A stretch of DNA of 64,000 nucleotides from Apostichopus japonicus (taxonomy: Eukaryota > Echinodermata > Holothuroidea > Aspidochirotida > Stichopodidae): contig NC_092565.1 in the NCBI RefSeq assembly GCF_037975245.1, positions 23,269,499 to 23,333,498 on the forward strand. The letters are read 5' to 3'. The notes beneath the pieces were generated by a model that saw nothing but the letters and a program-made list of their open reading frames with translations, was not told where the DNA came from and did no database searches. The first letter of the stretch is position 1. Every line of letters begins with the position of its first letter. Shown one piece after another: positions 24,541 to 39,500 of this stretch. The position numbers and the translations under genes are program-made.

Positions 24541-27500
24541 ATGCATAACCTGGTAGATGTCGGTCCGCTACAGTTTGTTCACATCTTGGATATGGTAAGA
24601 TTTTTGTATTGAGTCGATAGGACATGGTCAGTGAACTGACGATATATGCTATTTGCTAGCCTATACTAGGATGAAAACAACCCAGTGTTGCAAGGTTTTT
24701 AAATGTGATATTAGAATAAACCTGAGATCATTGCATGGGATCGTGACGTCATAAAAAGCCCCACAACTAGAAATGACCACAGGGCACACTAGTAGGACAT
24801 ATACACTCAAGTAACTCCCTTCGGAATTCAGGCTACGATATCGTAGCTTGGTAATGTCTCATCCATAGACAGTTGTAATTCTGACGTGTTATCATATATC
24901 TCATCGTAGCAAGCAACAACAAGGCAGTGGTTTACAGTTGTACTGCAATTACCTCTCATGTCAGCTGCATGTTATTTATATAAGAGTTCTAAGGTAAGAA
25001 AGGGTGAAAAGTGGCCCTGATTCAGAGGGCTTTCTGATGAACCAGGGGCCACTATTGGAGCATATCACCAGGTGTCATATTTTAATCTATAATGTTAAAG
25101 TTTAGTTTAGTCTAGTAGAAAGAAGGATCAGGAGGGACATTCAAGTCCCCATCAAGGACCCTATAGGAGAGAGAAAAAAAAAACTGAAGACACAAACACT
25201 CGGAACGATTACAATGCTTAATGTGCTTGTTCAAAGCATTCTTATACCCATTCACACTACTTGCAAATTGTACAAATTTCTCAGGCAAACAGTTCCACCC
25301 ATTCACAACACTATTAGTCTTTTGATGTGCTGAAACATACAGTAAGAAAATGTTTGTTTGTAGTTTGTAGTATATGCCAACGTCTCACATACTACAGTAT
25401 ATAGCAGTATACACTTACCTTTTTCAACTCTGTCTTCTCATCTGTTGCAGTCTACAAACATTACCAGACTTGAAGTTGGACCAAAGAAAGTTGTTCTTCA
25501 GTACAATGAGAAACTCTCAGTTGGACCTCTAAATCTGATCATTGTCCCTCCTGGAAAATACTGCTGTATCAAGAACCCTGTCAAGTAAGTTAATCATTTT
25601 TGTAGGTGGTCTAAATATCTTTGCAGAATTTTACAATGGATTAAAAACCTGTTGCAAAGTTATGAAAAAAGATTCAAGTAATTAGATCTTACCAATTTGA
25701 CATGTGATAGTGTAAAAGTTTCAGCCAGAATTCTAGCCAGGATTGTATAATGGGAGCACAAGTAATGCCTTCATACTGACTTCTTTGAAAACTATGTTAT
25801 TTTAGTTATATTTCTAGCTCAACATGATAAACATAAAAATACCATAGGTAACCACAAAAGTTGTGGAACCCCAATATTACATCACAGGTAAACCTTTGAC
25901 AATATTTAACCATTGAATCATTTGAAGCTCTATGGTAATGTAGAAGCATACAGGTGTTTTCAACATCTCTTCTTTTCAGAGCTCACAAATTCGGTACCAT
26001 TGGAGAAGTAGCATACACATATTATAGTTTTCATTGTAACCTGATTTACAAGTATCCTGGAGTCTAATGTATCATGTACTGTAATTAAGTCACAACTTTC
26101 TTAATCATTAATAACTTTTTTGATGCATCTTGCATTCTCTCTTTCAACTTTGAATTAATGTGTTGATAAGTTTTTGCTCCAAGAGTCCTTAAAGTTCCAA
26201 TAATTTTGAAGTAAATCGGATAATATCATAAATTCCTTTTGTTATGGATCCTGTTTATCTCATTTGATTTCTATGGAAAGCCTTTGTATCTTGTCTGTTC
26301 ATCAGGAACTATGAGGTCGGTAAACAGTGTGAGCTCAAACATGGTGATGTGGATGTACGATTTAACCAGGTAACCGGCTGCCTTTAATTCATTCTCAATA
26401 ACATTCTATACACAAACCATGTGTACAGGTACTTAGTTACCAATAGGCAGGTACTTGGCAATGGTGTGTTTGCAAATTTCATTGCCACCAAAACAGTTCC
26501 TAGCAACAAGATATTACTCAAAATACATTGGAAGTATTGTTTGGTGCAATCAAAACAGGGGATGTGATTTCATGCAGTTGGTTAAAAAGTACAGTTTCCT
26601 TGAAAGTACTGTTTGTTAAAGGTAAATATGTATCTCTCTTGGTGTCAATGTTTTAAAAATGCAAGATTATTTTAGGTACATGGAAGGGAGACATGTTTCT
26701 ACTCAAATAATGTCTGCTAATTGAATTTGTGTAGCCCAGAGAAACATCTTCGTAAGCTTAAATGCACAAGTGACTATAAAAGTACAGTAAGAGATGACAT
26801 TGATCGTTCACAGCTAAATCATTAAAGGAGGATTCAAGCAATGTTTAATATTTTGTGTGTAAGGTATGCAGGAAGACAGAGAGTGTAAACTTGTATGTAA
26901 AGTCATTTACTTCATTTTAATATTGCTGGAATTGTTGGAATTATTTTCTTCCAAAACTTAAAACAAAAACTTAGTGGGAATTCAGCAATAATGTATGAAA
27001 AAGGAGCCTAAATTTGTTATTTTTGTGTGTGTTTTTTTGTGCGTTTTTTATTGCAGGAGCCGTTTCCTCTTTACCCAGGAGAAATTTTAGAGGACGCTGA
27101 ACGATATGGAATTGATCAATTTGGTAAGAAATAACACAATCGTTGAAATTGTACTAATGATATAGATATTATGAGTGAGCTAATTATTATTAAACTATAC
27201 AACATTTCTTTATGTTTATCGGATAATCTGTGTTACTTTACCTCACATTAAAATGTCTCCCTTATCCTACATATAGTAAAATGGCTGTCTGTTTTGTTTA
27301 ACTCTGACATACTTACCCATCACTGGTAGAGATTATCATATATCTGCTCTAAAGTGTTGTTGATACCATATCTGTTCAAAAGGTATTAAATCAAACAGAA
27401 TGTCATGAAACAGTAAGAACATGCCAACACTCTATTTGTGTTGATAGGTTACTCCAATGCCATCAAGAAACTACCTGTAGTGAAAGCTAACCAGGCTGTG

Positions 27501-30500
27501 AGGCTGTGCTCAAGGGTTGACGGAATGGTTGATGGGGTCGCTAGGAAAGCTGGAGATCTTTGGCAACTGGAGGGTCCACTCACCTACAAGCCATTATCAG
27601 ATGCAGTAAGTCTGTTGCTTTGGGGAATATCTTTCTTGAAGCTTTGTTAGGTAACCCAACTTCATATTTTATCAAAAGTCATGCAAATATTTCTCAATGG
27701 TGGAATTACTCGTTATTAATCTTTTCTTAAAGTTCTTCTTTTTTTTCAATCTATTTTCATGGTGTTTAGTATAGTTGCTGCAAAGGAAAGGGGCATATTC
27801 AGTTTATAGGTGGTACAATTGAAATATAGATTAGTGGTTAATAGATTAGTGGAGATTAGTGGAGAAATAGATTAGTGGTTTAATCGGGATTTCAGTTGGA
27901 GGAGATTGATCTCTTTTCTATAATATTTTAAAAAATAACAACAAAAGTCTTATTGTTCTGTCTATTTTTCAGGAGATTACAGGAGTTGTAGATGCTCAGG
28001 TGATTGGTATAAACCAAGCTATAAGAATGAGGGCCAAACAAGATCTCACTACCAAGTCAGGAGTGTAAGTCAATGAGAACAATAAGAAAGAAATGATGAA
28101 TGTCATTTAATATTAATTACTTTTACTCTGACTAATCATCTCTTTGTCTTGCCCTTCTTACAGAAAGAAATCAGCCGGAGAAGAATGGCTTGAAAAGAAA
28201 GTTGGATCTTACTTGCCAGGGGTCTATGAAGAGGTAAGAATTATGTGGACTAGAGGACCAACAATGAAGAATTTTAAATGGTTTATAAAGCAACCTGATT
28301 GTGTCTTTAGCTAAATTGCCCAAGAAATTATGGTTACTTTTTAAAGCAATTATCAAACACTTCATGGAGACCTCTGTAGCAGGTACATGTATTTGTAAAG
28401 GCTACTTTCCAGCTACAAAGTCAGTACACAAAGTCAGTAATAAGTTTAGGCAAGAATAAATATTGGATATTGAAAGTGCAATATTTACCTGCATGAGAAA
28501 GGAATGAGTGGTTCGTCTGAAGTTGTAGGAAGGTTGTAAAATGACATCTGATTTACGGGGAGCTTGAGCCCAACTGGAGAGTCAAATATTCCTTTTACAG
28601 TAACTTCTCTAACTCTGTAACCATATAGAGGTTAATATTTGATTCCATTTTCATTGTTAAGCTTTGGTCATCACCATTGGATTCAGCCGTTGACAACTTT
28701 AATTAAGTTCTTGCTAGGATGGAAACGTCAGGCTCTCTAAAGTTGATAGATTTACCTTCACAGGCTTTTTTGCTGTTGATAACCAGTTTATTAACAGTTT
28801 TTGCTCTCATTACCTTCATTTGTTGTTTATAACAATTAATGTCCTATATATATAAACTCTTGTGACAGGTAGTAGATCTAGTTCCTGCATACACCCTCAA
28901 GCCTGAAGAAGGATTGCACATCAAGGCCACTCACAACTGCGTCGATGCTCTCAAGAAGAAGAGAAGTGCAGGAGAAATGTGGTTGGTGACTGGAGAACAG
29001 ATCAACAGTTACATCCCAGAAATTGGAGAAGTGAGTAATGTTTTGTTTTGAAGGCATAACTTAAAGGCATTGAAGACTCGCCCCAAACAGCGTGCCGTGC
29101 TCTGAAAAAGTTAACTTTCCATTGCTTGCAAGTGAAGTGTTCTGCTTGTCGCTACAAAATGCAGACAGTAATGAAACGTGATACCTTGTTATCTTAAGCT
29201 GGACCTGAGATCCATAGCTGAGTCCATTGCTGTATTGTTTGTACACTGTGCTGTGGGTATTGACCGCAGCTGTATGTACTGAATGTACACTAGTGTCTAA
29301 TTACCGACGGTAGCAAGTTGTGTGCGTATATTCTGAGATTGATGGTGGTGTCTAACACTTCTGTTACACCTCAGTCGAAACTAGGTCATATTACCGGCAT
29401 TAGACGTTTCTTTTTGCGCGAGTCTTCATACCCTTTAAGCTGAGCGATCCAACTGTCATTTATGTGACTTTTTCCATTGCTGAGATCATGTGAAATACTG
29501 CACCTGTTTTCATTCCAAAGAATATCATCACACAGTTCTATTTGAATATTCATGAACGTAGTACACTAAAAACAATTTAGAACTGCTCTCTTCCCGATGT
29601 TGAAGGGAGCCAAGTATTATAATTTGTCCCCAAGGTCGACCTGGCATATGACAACCCCCCGCCTCCCACACCAGATTGTGTGTCCAGCTATCTTTGGAGG
29701 TGAGGCTGATTCACTTTAGAAGTAATTTGACATAACATTTTATGGTTATATCTTTAGAAATGGCATTTAGGTCATTGGGATATAGGAGACATACTTACAA
29801 CAAATTACTAAGAAACCATTCAAAATTTGTTTATTTTACTCTCATTTCTAGGAGGTCATGAAAGCTGTTCAAAAGACTGTCCTTCGCAAAGGTCAGTTCT
29901 GTGTCGTGTCCAACCCTGTAGACAGAGATGGCGTTTGCCAACTCGGAAAGGAGAAATTATGGAAAGGGGTTGTCTCTTTCTTCCTACATCCAGGTAAAGT
30001 TATTTATTCCAGAGCTATCCAAAATGACTGACGTGTTTATCATACAGTATTTCATTCATTTCAACTTTTCTATCCTAGGGTATGAAATCTTATCCTTAAC
30101 ATGACCTTTGAAGGATTTTCTTTTTCACTCACAATAGCCCTACAAAACATAAAAAAAACTGATTTTTAATACCTTTTCTTTATCAATTCTATTTTTCTAG
30201 ATATTCTTTTATGAAAATAATACTTATCAGAAAATCAAATCAATAAACTTTAGAATTGGATTTTTTTTTTGATACTTATATAATCCCAAAATTTCAGGAG
30301 AGACAATCAAGCATGGAATTCAAGAACAATTTATCCTCGGCCCTGATCAGTCCATCGTTCTTCGGGCCAACTGTGAATTCACCGATAAGTCTGCCGGAGG
30401 TAAGCATACAAATGTTTATGATAAATGTAAGTACTAATTGTATAGGCTGCAAACAAGTGTTTCTTTTAGTGTTAGGATATGACAAAACCACAAGTACTTG

Positions 30501-33500
30501 TAAACCTAGTGTATTAGGCCATCAGCTGAAGCTCAAAATGTGGCTGTAAAATCAGTTTCGTTCCAGCAACAACGGGTCTAGACTTTTAATGCATTTTTGG
30601 GTAGTTTAATGCATCACAAACATTATATCAAAAGTTCTCCAAAAAATTTCCTGCAGTATTTTTGTAAGAAACCCTTGAAATTGGGTATGTTATGTAGACA
30701 TTACGTGCTACGATGCTATGTATTAGGAACACATGTGCTAACGTTAGATTTGGTACAGTGGTGCATACATACCACTCTTTTCTTATATGTTAAATTACGA
30801 CTGATATATTTTTTTTGTAAAATAGTTGGGTCAGGGTTACAAGAATGGTGGAAGAGGATTCTGGTCTAAGGGTCAGTGAGGATTGTTTTCAGGCATTACA
30901 AGTTGTGCCCCCCCCCCCTCCATTTTCGCCAAAATGGTAAAAAATCACATTTTCAACTTTGAAATATGAAATACAATTTTTGCACATTATAGCTTAAGGG
31001 TTTTAATTATGAAAATGTACCACTTTTAATAAACTCAGATATAATGCTTTGTAATAAATCAAATATTTTTAGATTTTCCCCCTATGTTATGAATGCATTT
31101 CGTCTGTGCATGTATGCGTAAATATACACATATAATGAAAAGTTCCTCTCCATAATTGTTACACTCCCCATCCAAACTGTTTTACAAATGCGACCCCCTC
31201 CCCCTCTACTTTACATGTAGCTAAATCCCTAGTTACAATGAGATGTACCAATGCCCCAAGACCAGTGAGCTATTTCTTTTGTATAAATCAATATATAAGT
31301 TGGCACACTAAGACGTCATGGCATATCGTAGATGTGAAATAAAGTTATAGTCGGTATATATCCGTTACCTTAGTACTCTTTCTACAGTCTTCTGCAAAAC
31401 TAGGTACTTTCTCCTTGTTACTGAAATGACATGTTTATAATTCGTATTCGTGCAAAAAGAGTTTCCAAGGGAGTTAACGTATAAAAGAAAAGATCGACAA
31501 GGTTTCGAATGGTATCTTGAATAATAATAGTTCTATATTCTACAAATAATATGAATAATAAAGGTGAATGGTACAAATAAGTGAATAACAAAGACAGTTA
31601 ACTTAAGCCCCAGATAGAAAGAAATAATGTATCTATTAAGACTGGGTCGATACACTCAATGGTGTAGTAGAGCTGGGCCTTTGCGATGATTCAAGATACA
31701 GGTTCTTCATCAAAAGGCGCGGCGCGGAATTAATAAGTGATTAAAAGTTCATCCAAGGACAGTTGTACTAGTCTTAACAGTATCCACTTCAATTCACTGC
31801 ATGGAAGTCAGATATGGTATGGAAAAGGGAAAGTCTATTCCGTAGTAGAGGTGAAGATAATTAGACGAAATAAAAGTCACTAAAGACTTGAATATCCTTC
31901 AGTCAAAACTTGAACAGATGCACAGAACATATTAACAATATGAATAAAACAGGTAATGAAATGTTACGGCAAACAATAAAGAACCGTGATATTGGAACAG
32001 GGTCAGGGGCGATGGTTCCCCAACAACAGTATATAAACCTTTGACTGGTTTCAGGACGCAGTATTTGCGTCATCGTCATCAGTAAATGTAGTTGTGAATA
32101 TGCAAGAGGTAAAGCATGCCCATAACACCCTCCTCCCCCCTCCCCTCTCAAAAAAAAGTGTGATTTGAAGAAAATGTGGATATTTATCAAAGGTGTCTGG
32201 TAGGTAGGGTAATCTACGTAAAGCTACTAATAGCTAAAATGAATATATGAATAAGATCATGTTTTCTGGTTCCTTTAAACTCTGGGGAACAAAATAATGA
32301 CAACATGACTTTGAAAAAGTTAACCCTCTTCACAAACTTCAAACTTGATTAAAATTTCAGACTAAGATATCAAGATTTAACACCATCACAGTTCATCCTC
32401 CAAATCATCTTCCCCTGCATCAACAATCTCAACATCTTCTTGGAAGTTGCTGCAATTTATATATTTACATAGGTCTGTACACGGTAGTTGTGCATTCATT
32501 CAGGAACATCTTCCTTTAAGACATTTGCCGACTCTACAGCTACTGCTGACACACTGAAGCAAAACATCTGGGTCAGGTGGCTTCGTCATCCAAGTGATTA
32601 TAAGGTCATCATTTTCAAGTTTCCATCCATGTCCCTCTGGTGAGAGTGCATCAATCCTTTGCTGCAATGCCCTACTGTGAATAGCAGCCTGGTTGGTGCA
32701 GCGCTTTACATGCTGGATCAGAGCATCTTTTGTTGGTGGTAAACTCTGCTCTGAGGAGGAGATGAACAGAACACCTTGTACCATGAAATTCGATATTTTT
32801 GAGTCTCACATTTTATGATGGGGTACCAATATAATTACAATTCAGCTAGAAATATGTTGCAAATTACTTTAATAATTTCAATGGAAAGATTAACCTGATA
32901 TTGCATCTCAAAGCGTTTAGAGAATTTTTTAATTTTCCTTGGGGGAGGACCCCCATATTCCAAAAGTCCTAGATCCACCCCTGAACACTCAATGAACCAC
33001 ACATTGGAGAGAGAGTACTTTACCTTTCAAGATCTGTATGTCTTCCTTGTCAAGAATTGTATCTAGTTTCTTCAACATAGAGAGTGGTACCTCACTTCAA
33101 TGGCAACACGGTCTTTTCCTCTAATATTCATAAAATCTGGGCTCATCTTTTTTCCGCTCTGCTGCTTGTCGCAGCAATACCTTAATAAAATGAAATAAAA
33201 AAGCAAATTGTTTTGCATTTTCTGTTGATCAAAATGTAAGTTTGAACAAATAAGAACTAAGACAATTTTATTTATATACCATGTGATCTGCTCATCTTCT
33301 ATGGACAAACAAAGACACATTCAAATTTTGCAAACCAGTGTCATGCAAAAAAGAATTAAAACTGGCTTTTTTTTGACAGTACAGTACATTATCTCTTAAT
33401 GTTATGGTTTAAATTATACAATGGTAGATTATATCTGTTACTAATAATAAAGGAGACAGATACTTGTTCATTTTGGTAAAGCTAGACAGGCTGACCATAA

Positions 33501-36500
33501 GACCTTGCAAACCTAACCTTATTGCACCTTTGTTACACTTATTTTTCTAACTAATATAATATCCCTATCATTCAAATAAAGGGCCACAGTAAGAAAACTA
33601 TGAAGCCTGTATTTAACACTTAGGCTAGTGCCCAGATGGAGAATTTGACACAAATTTCCGTTCCTACCACCATATAACAAAACAAATCAGATGACCATGC
33701 CACTAATTATATTATGTTCAGGTCCAACACTGTGCCCTTTGACTTGGATTATATCCCTTAAGAGCTACTGATCTTGCATTATGCAACTTCTCTTAACACT
33801 TCAACTATGCCACAGAAGTACAAGTAGAGTCGTGTAGTATGCTTAGGCTTACCTCCATCGAAAGTCTCTGCCTGCTGCAGCTTGTCCCGTTTGCAACGCC
33901 TAGTAATGTATTGTTTCTTTTCCCACATATAATAAATTGAACAGGCAATACACCAGAGCTTCTGCTTGGTTTCCTCGATCTTTTCCGTCAATTCTTCCTT
34001 TAAAATCATATGGGGTCTCGTCTGGAACTGTCCGTTTTCTTGCAGCAATGTGCTTGCTATCAATGAACCGCCTGTAACACTTATCGTGGAACCCCATCAT
34101 ACTATGCTGTTGAACACACGCTTCATCGTAGTAGGCCATGGAGTAATCAGTAGTACGGCGATATCACTGTCTCCCCCGCTGAGATTAAGCCAATCTTTAG
34201 CGCAGGAAGTAACTTTAGTCCATCGTTTATTCGTCAGTGCCTTGAATGCTTCAAATTTTACAGATTCAATGTGCACTGAGCACTGTAGATTTCCGTGTGT
34301 CGGAGACTGACTAGCGCCCGTGGGAGCCGCCATGTTTGTTGTTTTCTACAAAGATTGCACACAGAACTCATGGCTCATTGGACAATTCATATCACATGGT
34401 ACAGATATCTCACTGGCGCACAACTTTTGAACGTAAAACGGCAAGTTTCTTAACATACGCAATAAAAAATATAGTTCGATCTTTCAAGCGGAATTGCAAA
34501 AAAACTGCAGGAAAGTACATGGAGAACTTTTGGATCATTAATCTTAATTAATTTATATATTCAATGCTGTAGAGAAATTTTAGACCCGCAGTTGCTGGAA
34601 CGAAACAAGCGAATTTCGACCTTCACCTGATGGCCTATATCTTTTATTGATCGCGTCAGGAAGTTCAACAACTCAAAAGGAATACAATTTGAGACATCTG
34701 TTTCTTTCCCCCTCTGTTGTTTTATATTCTCTGTAATGTCATGTGGAGAAAATACTTATGTGTGTGAATGTTCTTCACACAAACACTTTAAAAAACATCC
34801 TACATGCCTCCAAAACACATCTTCTTGATGTACCCTTCAAATCCATTCGTGAATTGCATAGAATTAAATTTCATTTATTGTTTCAATTTTTCTCCTCCTT
34901 AGAGAAACCTAAAGAGCGTAAATGCGGTGATCGTTGGATGATTCGGGGACCGCGCTGCTACATACCTCCTATAGAGTTGGATGTCGTCGAACAAGGAGAT
35001 GGACAACTTGTCCGGTAAGTCAAATAATTAACTACCTTCGAATGACTCCCTTATAATTTATCAACGAACAGAAACATACAATTTCTGAAAGACAAATCTG
35101 AACTTTTCTTCTTCCCTATATCAAGTGAACATGGAATGTTATCTTCATTCATATTGTATTATCTCTGATATTAGTTCCACTAGCCAACCATTGATTGGTT
35201 AAAGTTTGCACTTGAATTAATGCTTAATGGTTCAATTCATAGAGAGAAGGACCTTGTTCTCTGGAGTACTACTTGTTCATATCCTCTTCAAGCCCAAAAG
35301 TTCTAACCTCTATCGAAACAAACTTTATATTTCCCAACATCGTTTATCCTTTACTCAAATAATAAAGCAAAGAGACAATTTTTTTAAAGCTTATCTTCTC
35401 TCAGTTAAAAAATGAACTAAGTGAAATAGACATACATCATTATGATCCCTTTGGTCGTATAGTATGGAACTAATTATTAAATACTAATTAACATTGATCA
35501 GTGATTATTTTTGGAAGATGATAACAACAAAGCAAATCTAACTTCAGTGTTTGTTGATGATGTGACAAGGTCTTGATTTTACTTTTTTGTCTTTTATAGA
35601 AAAGCCATACCTCTTGGCGAAAATGAGGGAATCTATGTGAGAAATCTGCAATCTGGAGAGGTAATTTCTTGTCTATGTAATTTGTGACCAAACTTTTTTT
35701 CTTCTTCCTTTTATTAATTTTTATCATCCCATAAAAATCATTTTCAGACCATTTGTGTTACTCTATAAACTTCTTGAGATCATGGTCTTCTGTGTCACGA
35801 TTCCTATGGTATTTGTATGTATGATTGTAGTCAATTATGAGAGGGCTCTTTATGTTTATTTTTCATTTGTTGCTGATTTATTGAAACTAGTCACGTAGCA
35901 TTATTAGATTTACAAATCCAGATTCCACTTTTTACCATATTCACTCAAGTAACAAGAGCAACTTTTGGCTCAACTGCTATAGAATTTGTTGTTTCTTGCA
36001 AAAAGCTGTTTTTATTTGAGCTCTTTAATAACTCTTGATATATATATATGAACCACAACTATTGATTTTATTATGAAAAGTAGGCTAGGCCTTGTTTCAT
36101 TTGCTTTAATGTTTTCTTTAGCCATGGTTATTATTTTTTAAATGAAACAGATTTTCGTGAGGTATTTCAGGGAACAAGTTAGTTTCCAATTTTTGTGTAA
36201 CAGTTTTGAGTGCTCCTAATTTATGTGTCTTCTAAAATACTATGTGTCCCTGTGTAAGAAACTGCTATGCATCTTGGGACTTGTAAAGCAGTTTGATCAT
36301 TTGCATATTTTTTTTGCCATGTGATGCTGGATAACTTGTTCCCTCTATTGAAGTTGTGCAAGAAACTAAAAATGACCTATTTGCATGTTGACCAATGACT
36401 GGTTGCAATCAAAACCAGTTGTGTAAAGATTGAATACATCTGGTAGTAGTGTTTTGTAGACGTGTAGTGTGTCTGCACTCTTAGTCTAGCCCAGTTGCCT

Positions 36501-39500
36501 TAGTAGTGTTTTGCAGACGTGTCATGTGTCTGCACTTTTAGTCTAGCTCAGTTGCCTCAGTACTCATACTCAGCCTCATGGGTTTGTACTTGTATTATAC
36601 CTGTAAAGATTGAATACATCCGGTAGTAGTGTTTTGCAGACGTGTAGTGTGTCTGCACTCTTAGTCTAGCTCAGTTGCCTCTGTACTCATACTCAGCCTC
36701 ATGGGTTTGTACTTGTATTATTTCTCAGATATTTGGGAAATCTAGTATATAAAGTAGTGCAATGTATGTACTCGTCCTAACACATGGAGCCCTGTACTGG
36801 TATTTGTACTTGACCCTGCACTCATCCTTGTGACTGTGTGTGTAATCCTACTTGCACCACAAAGAATTCCAAATTGGTAAGCCATGTCTATATATTTAAT
36901 TTATGCGGATTACACGATCAATAAAGGTTTCCGGTTCTAAACTTCACAGGTGAAGGCCATCATGGGACCGCAGTCATACCTCTTAACAGAACACGAACAA
37001 CTCTGGCAGAAAGAGTTACCAGAAGTCGTGGAGAAGATTTTACAGTAAGTTAACAGTGGAATGCAAAATACATGGAATTTTTACTTAAATTACTTAAAAT
37101 AAAGTTCTTGTCGTAGTTTGGCTAAGATATCCACCAATCTCAAGGAAATGTAAGCATAACAAGTTCCATTTTCTCCTAAAGCGAACTAAGATAACTGGAA
37201 GTCTGAAATCAACTAATGAATGATATGTTAAGGTAATAGCCTTTTATAAGCAGATGTATCTTTCGGGTTTAACTTTCCACTTCCCAATGAAACGAGTGAA
37301 ATGGTGAAGAGTTATTGCACAACCAGTAGCTTTTGAAAATGAAGTCTTACGCTTTCAGGAAATTTAAAGTAGAGGAAGCTGACATTTGAAAGAGGTGATT
37401 TCAAAACAGATTTAGCAGTATTCATCCTTGAATGGGATGGATTTAAAATCTAAATATTGAAAGACTATAATATGTAAATAAAACGAGACAATTATCAATT
37501 CAACTTTTTTTATTCAACAACATTCAAAGCATTTACAGCGATGTGTTCAGACAAGAGACTTAAAACATGATAAATGGTTGAGGGGATTACACAAGGGAGC
37601 TACTAAAAGACTGTGGAATGTGAATCTGTTTTACAGAGAAAAAGAACAAAAGGTTTTAATTGTCTCAAGGGTTATCATGGGTTAATTTAAATGGGGGTTA
37701 TGTATTTTGATGTGAATATGTACAGAACAGAGTAGATTAAATTATGTATGTTTCAGATTGCTACATGGAAGTATTTTGTGTATGTACCTTATATTTTCAT
37801 TTAAATTAATATACCTTAAACTTCTCTTCTGTTTGATAACTAAAATTGTTGACTCTTTTCTTTCACCAACAGAAATGGAGGTGGTTTTGGTGAAGGGGAT
37901 ATTAGAAAACTTGCCTATTTTGAGTCATCTATTGATTCCGAATTTAGTGGAGAAAAGGTGAAGAAATAAAGAGATTTTGCATCATAAAACGTTTAATTTA
38001 ACATGATTGTTTGCATCAGATATGCTTCCATATTCTCGTCATTCTTGTATGAGGAAATCGACCTGCATATTTGATAAGATTCTTGATAAGATTGTAGCCT
38101 TTGGAATGTGATAATCAAATTTGAGGATTTTTTCATTTTATTTTAGCTGAAACTGTTATTTTATGAGTTTCGGTTTGTTTGGAATGTTTGGAATATGCCC
38201 TTAATGCAAATCTGATGATTTGAAAATAACTCAACATAGGTCTGAGTAATAGTCGGTGAACTCATGTTAAATATGCTCTGCTAGATCTTTAAAAGAAAAG
38301 TTTTTTTTGTTTTTTTGTTCTCTAATTTTAAGCCCAATATATCAGCAAAAGGAGACCAAATGATAACAGCCAAGTCGTCCACACACATTCACAAAATAAA
38401 TTACTCCAAGGAATTTAAGCTAAGATGGTTATTTGGTTGTCCAACCGCATTTAAGTTGTCTAGAAGAATCAGACAACCATTAAAAAAAAGTTATCAAGTC
38501 AGAAGTATAACGTCCTTCTTACATCTCTGTGTAGCAAAACTTTCCTGTTTTGTTGGCGACATATATCTCATTCATGCAAAAATTTCTTCATTTTACAGCC
38601 CAGGAACAAAACCAGAGTCATTCGTTACAGATGTCCACACAACACTGCTGTACAGGTAATATTGAGAATTAATAACTTCCCATGACCTCATTAGTGATTC
38701 ATGTTGCATATGTAAATTATATTAATGTTAGACGGCCTGACATTTCGATCTTAGCATGACCATCTTCAGATGGGAACTATTTGCTGTTTTTTGGGCTTTT
38801 CTTTGAGTTATATATAAGTGTTAATGGTGGATATTGGTTTGGGATCTTTTTATTATTTTTTGTGTGTATCCATAACCTTTCCAAAAGTGATCCGCAGATG
38901 TATCATGTATGTCCTTGTTGTTGTTGTTTTTTTGTTGTTGCTATGGTGGACTGTGTAATGATGTTGCTCGGCCCTTCCTCTTCTCGTGAATGAATTTCAA
39001 TAGATTAACTGGTGCCAGAGCACCAAAAAATGAATTATTGAGGGAGATGTAACATTTTACATGAGTGATAATATCTCTCGATTAAAAAAAAACAAAGATT
39101 GTGTGCTTTGAAATATCACATAGATTGTGTGATATCATTAGCAAGTAAGTTGTATTATTTAGTAGTTACAATAATTAATACTCAATTCATATCTATTTCT
39201 ACACACTCACACACACCATTGTTGCACACACACACACAACCACACACACACACATGCAAAATCTTTCATGGTGATTCTACTGCATGGTATTTATTTACTC
39301 TATTTATCATCATATCAGTCTCTTACCCACCCACCTTCCAACCCCCTCCCTCCCCTACCTACTGAAGGAAGAAATGGGCACTTTTTGTAAATGTATAATT
39401 TTTTCTTGCTATTTCCCAAACAGGTTTACAAATACCAGGAGAAAGTTGGACGAGTCGTATTTGGACCAGATATGGCCATCCTTGGCCCACATGAAGATTT

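Noticed and set aside
25981-26028. Extra MVP exon after a ctcttcttttcag acceptor
   Set aside because: No usable donor or matching phase; exon 2 (25584) joins exon 3 (26306) in frame and matches the family without it.
32925-32990. Right end of another CAGGG-type transposon (ggatccaccCCTG-like terminus)
   Set aside because: Only one possible end was found, with no partner inverted repeat or target duplication nearby.
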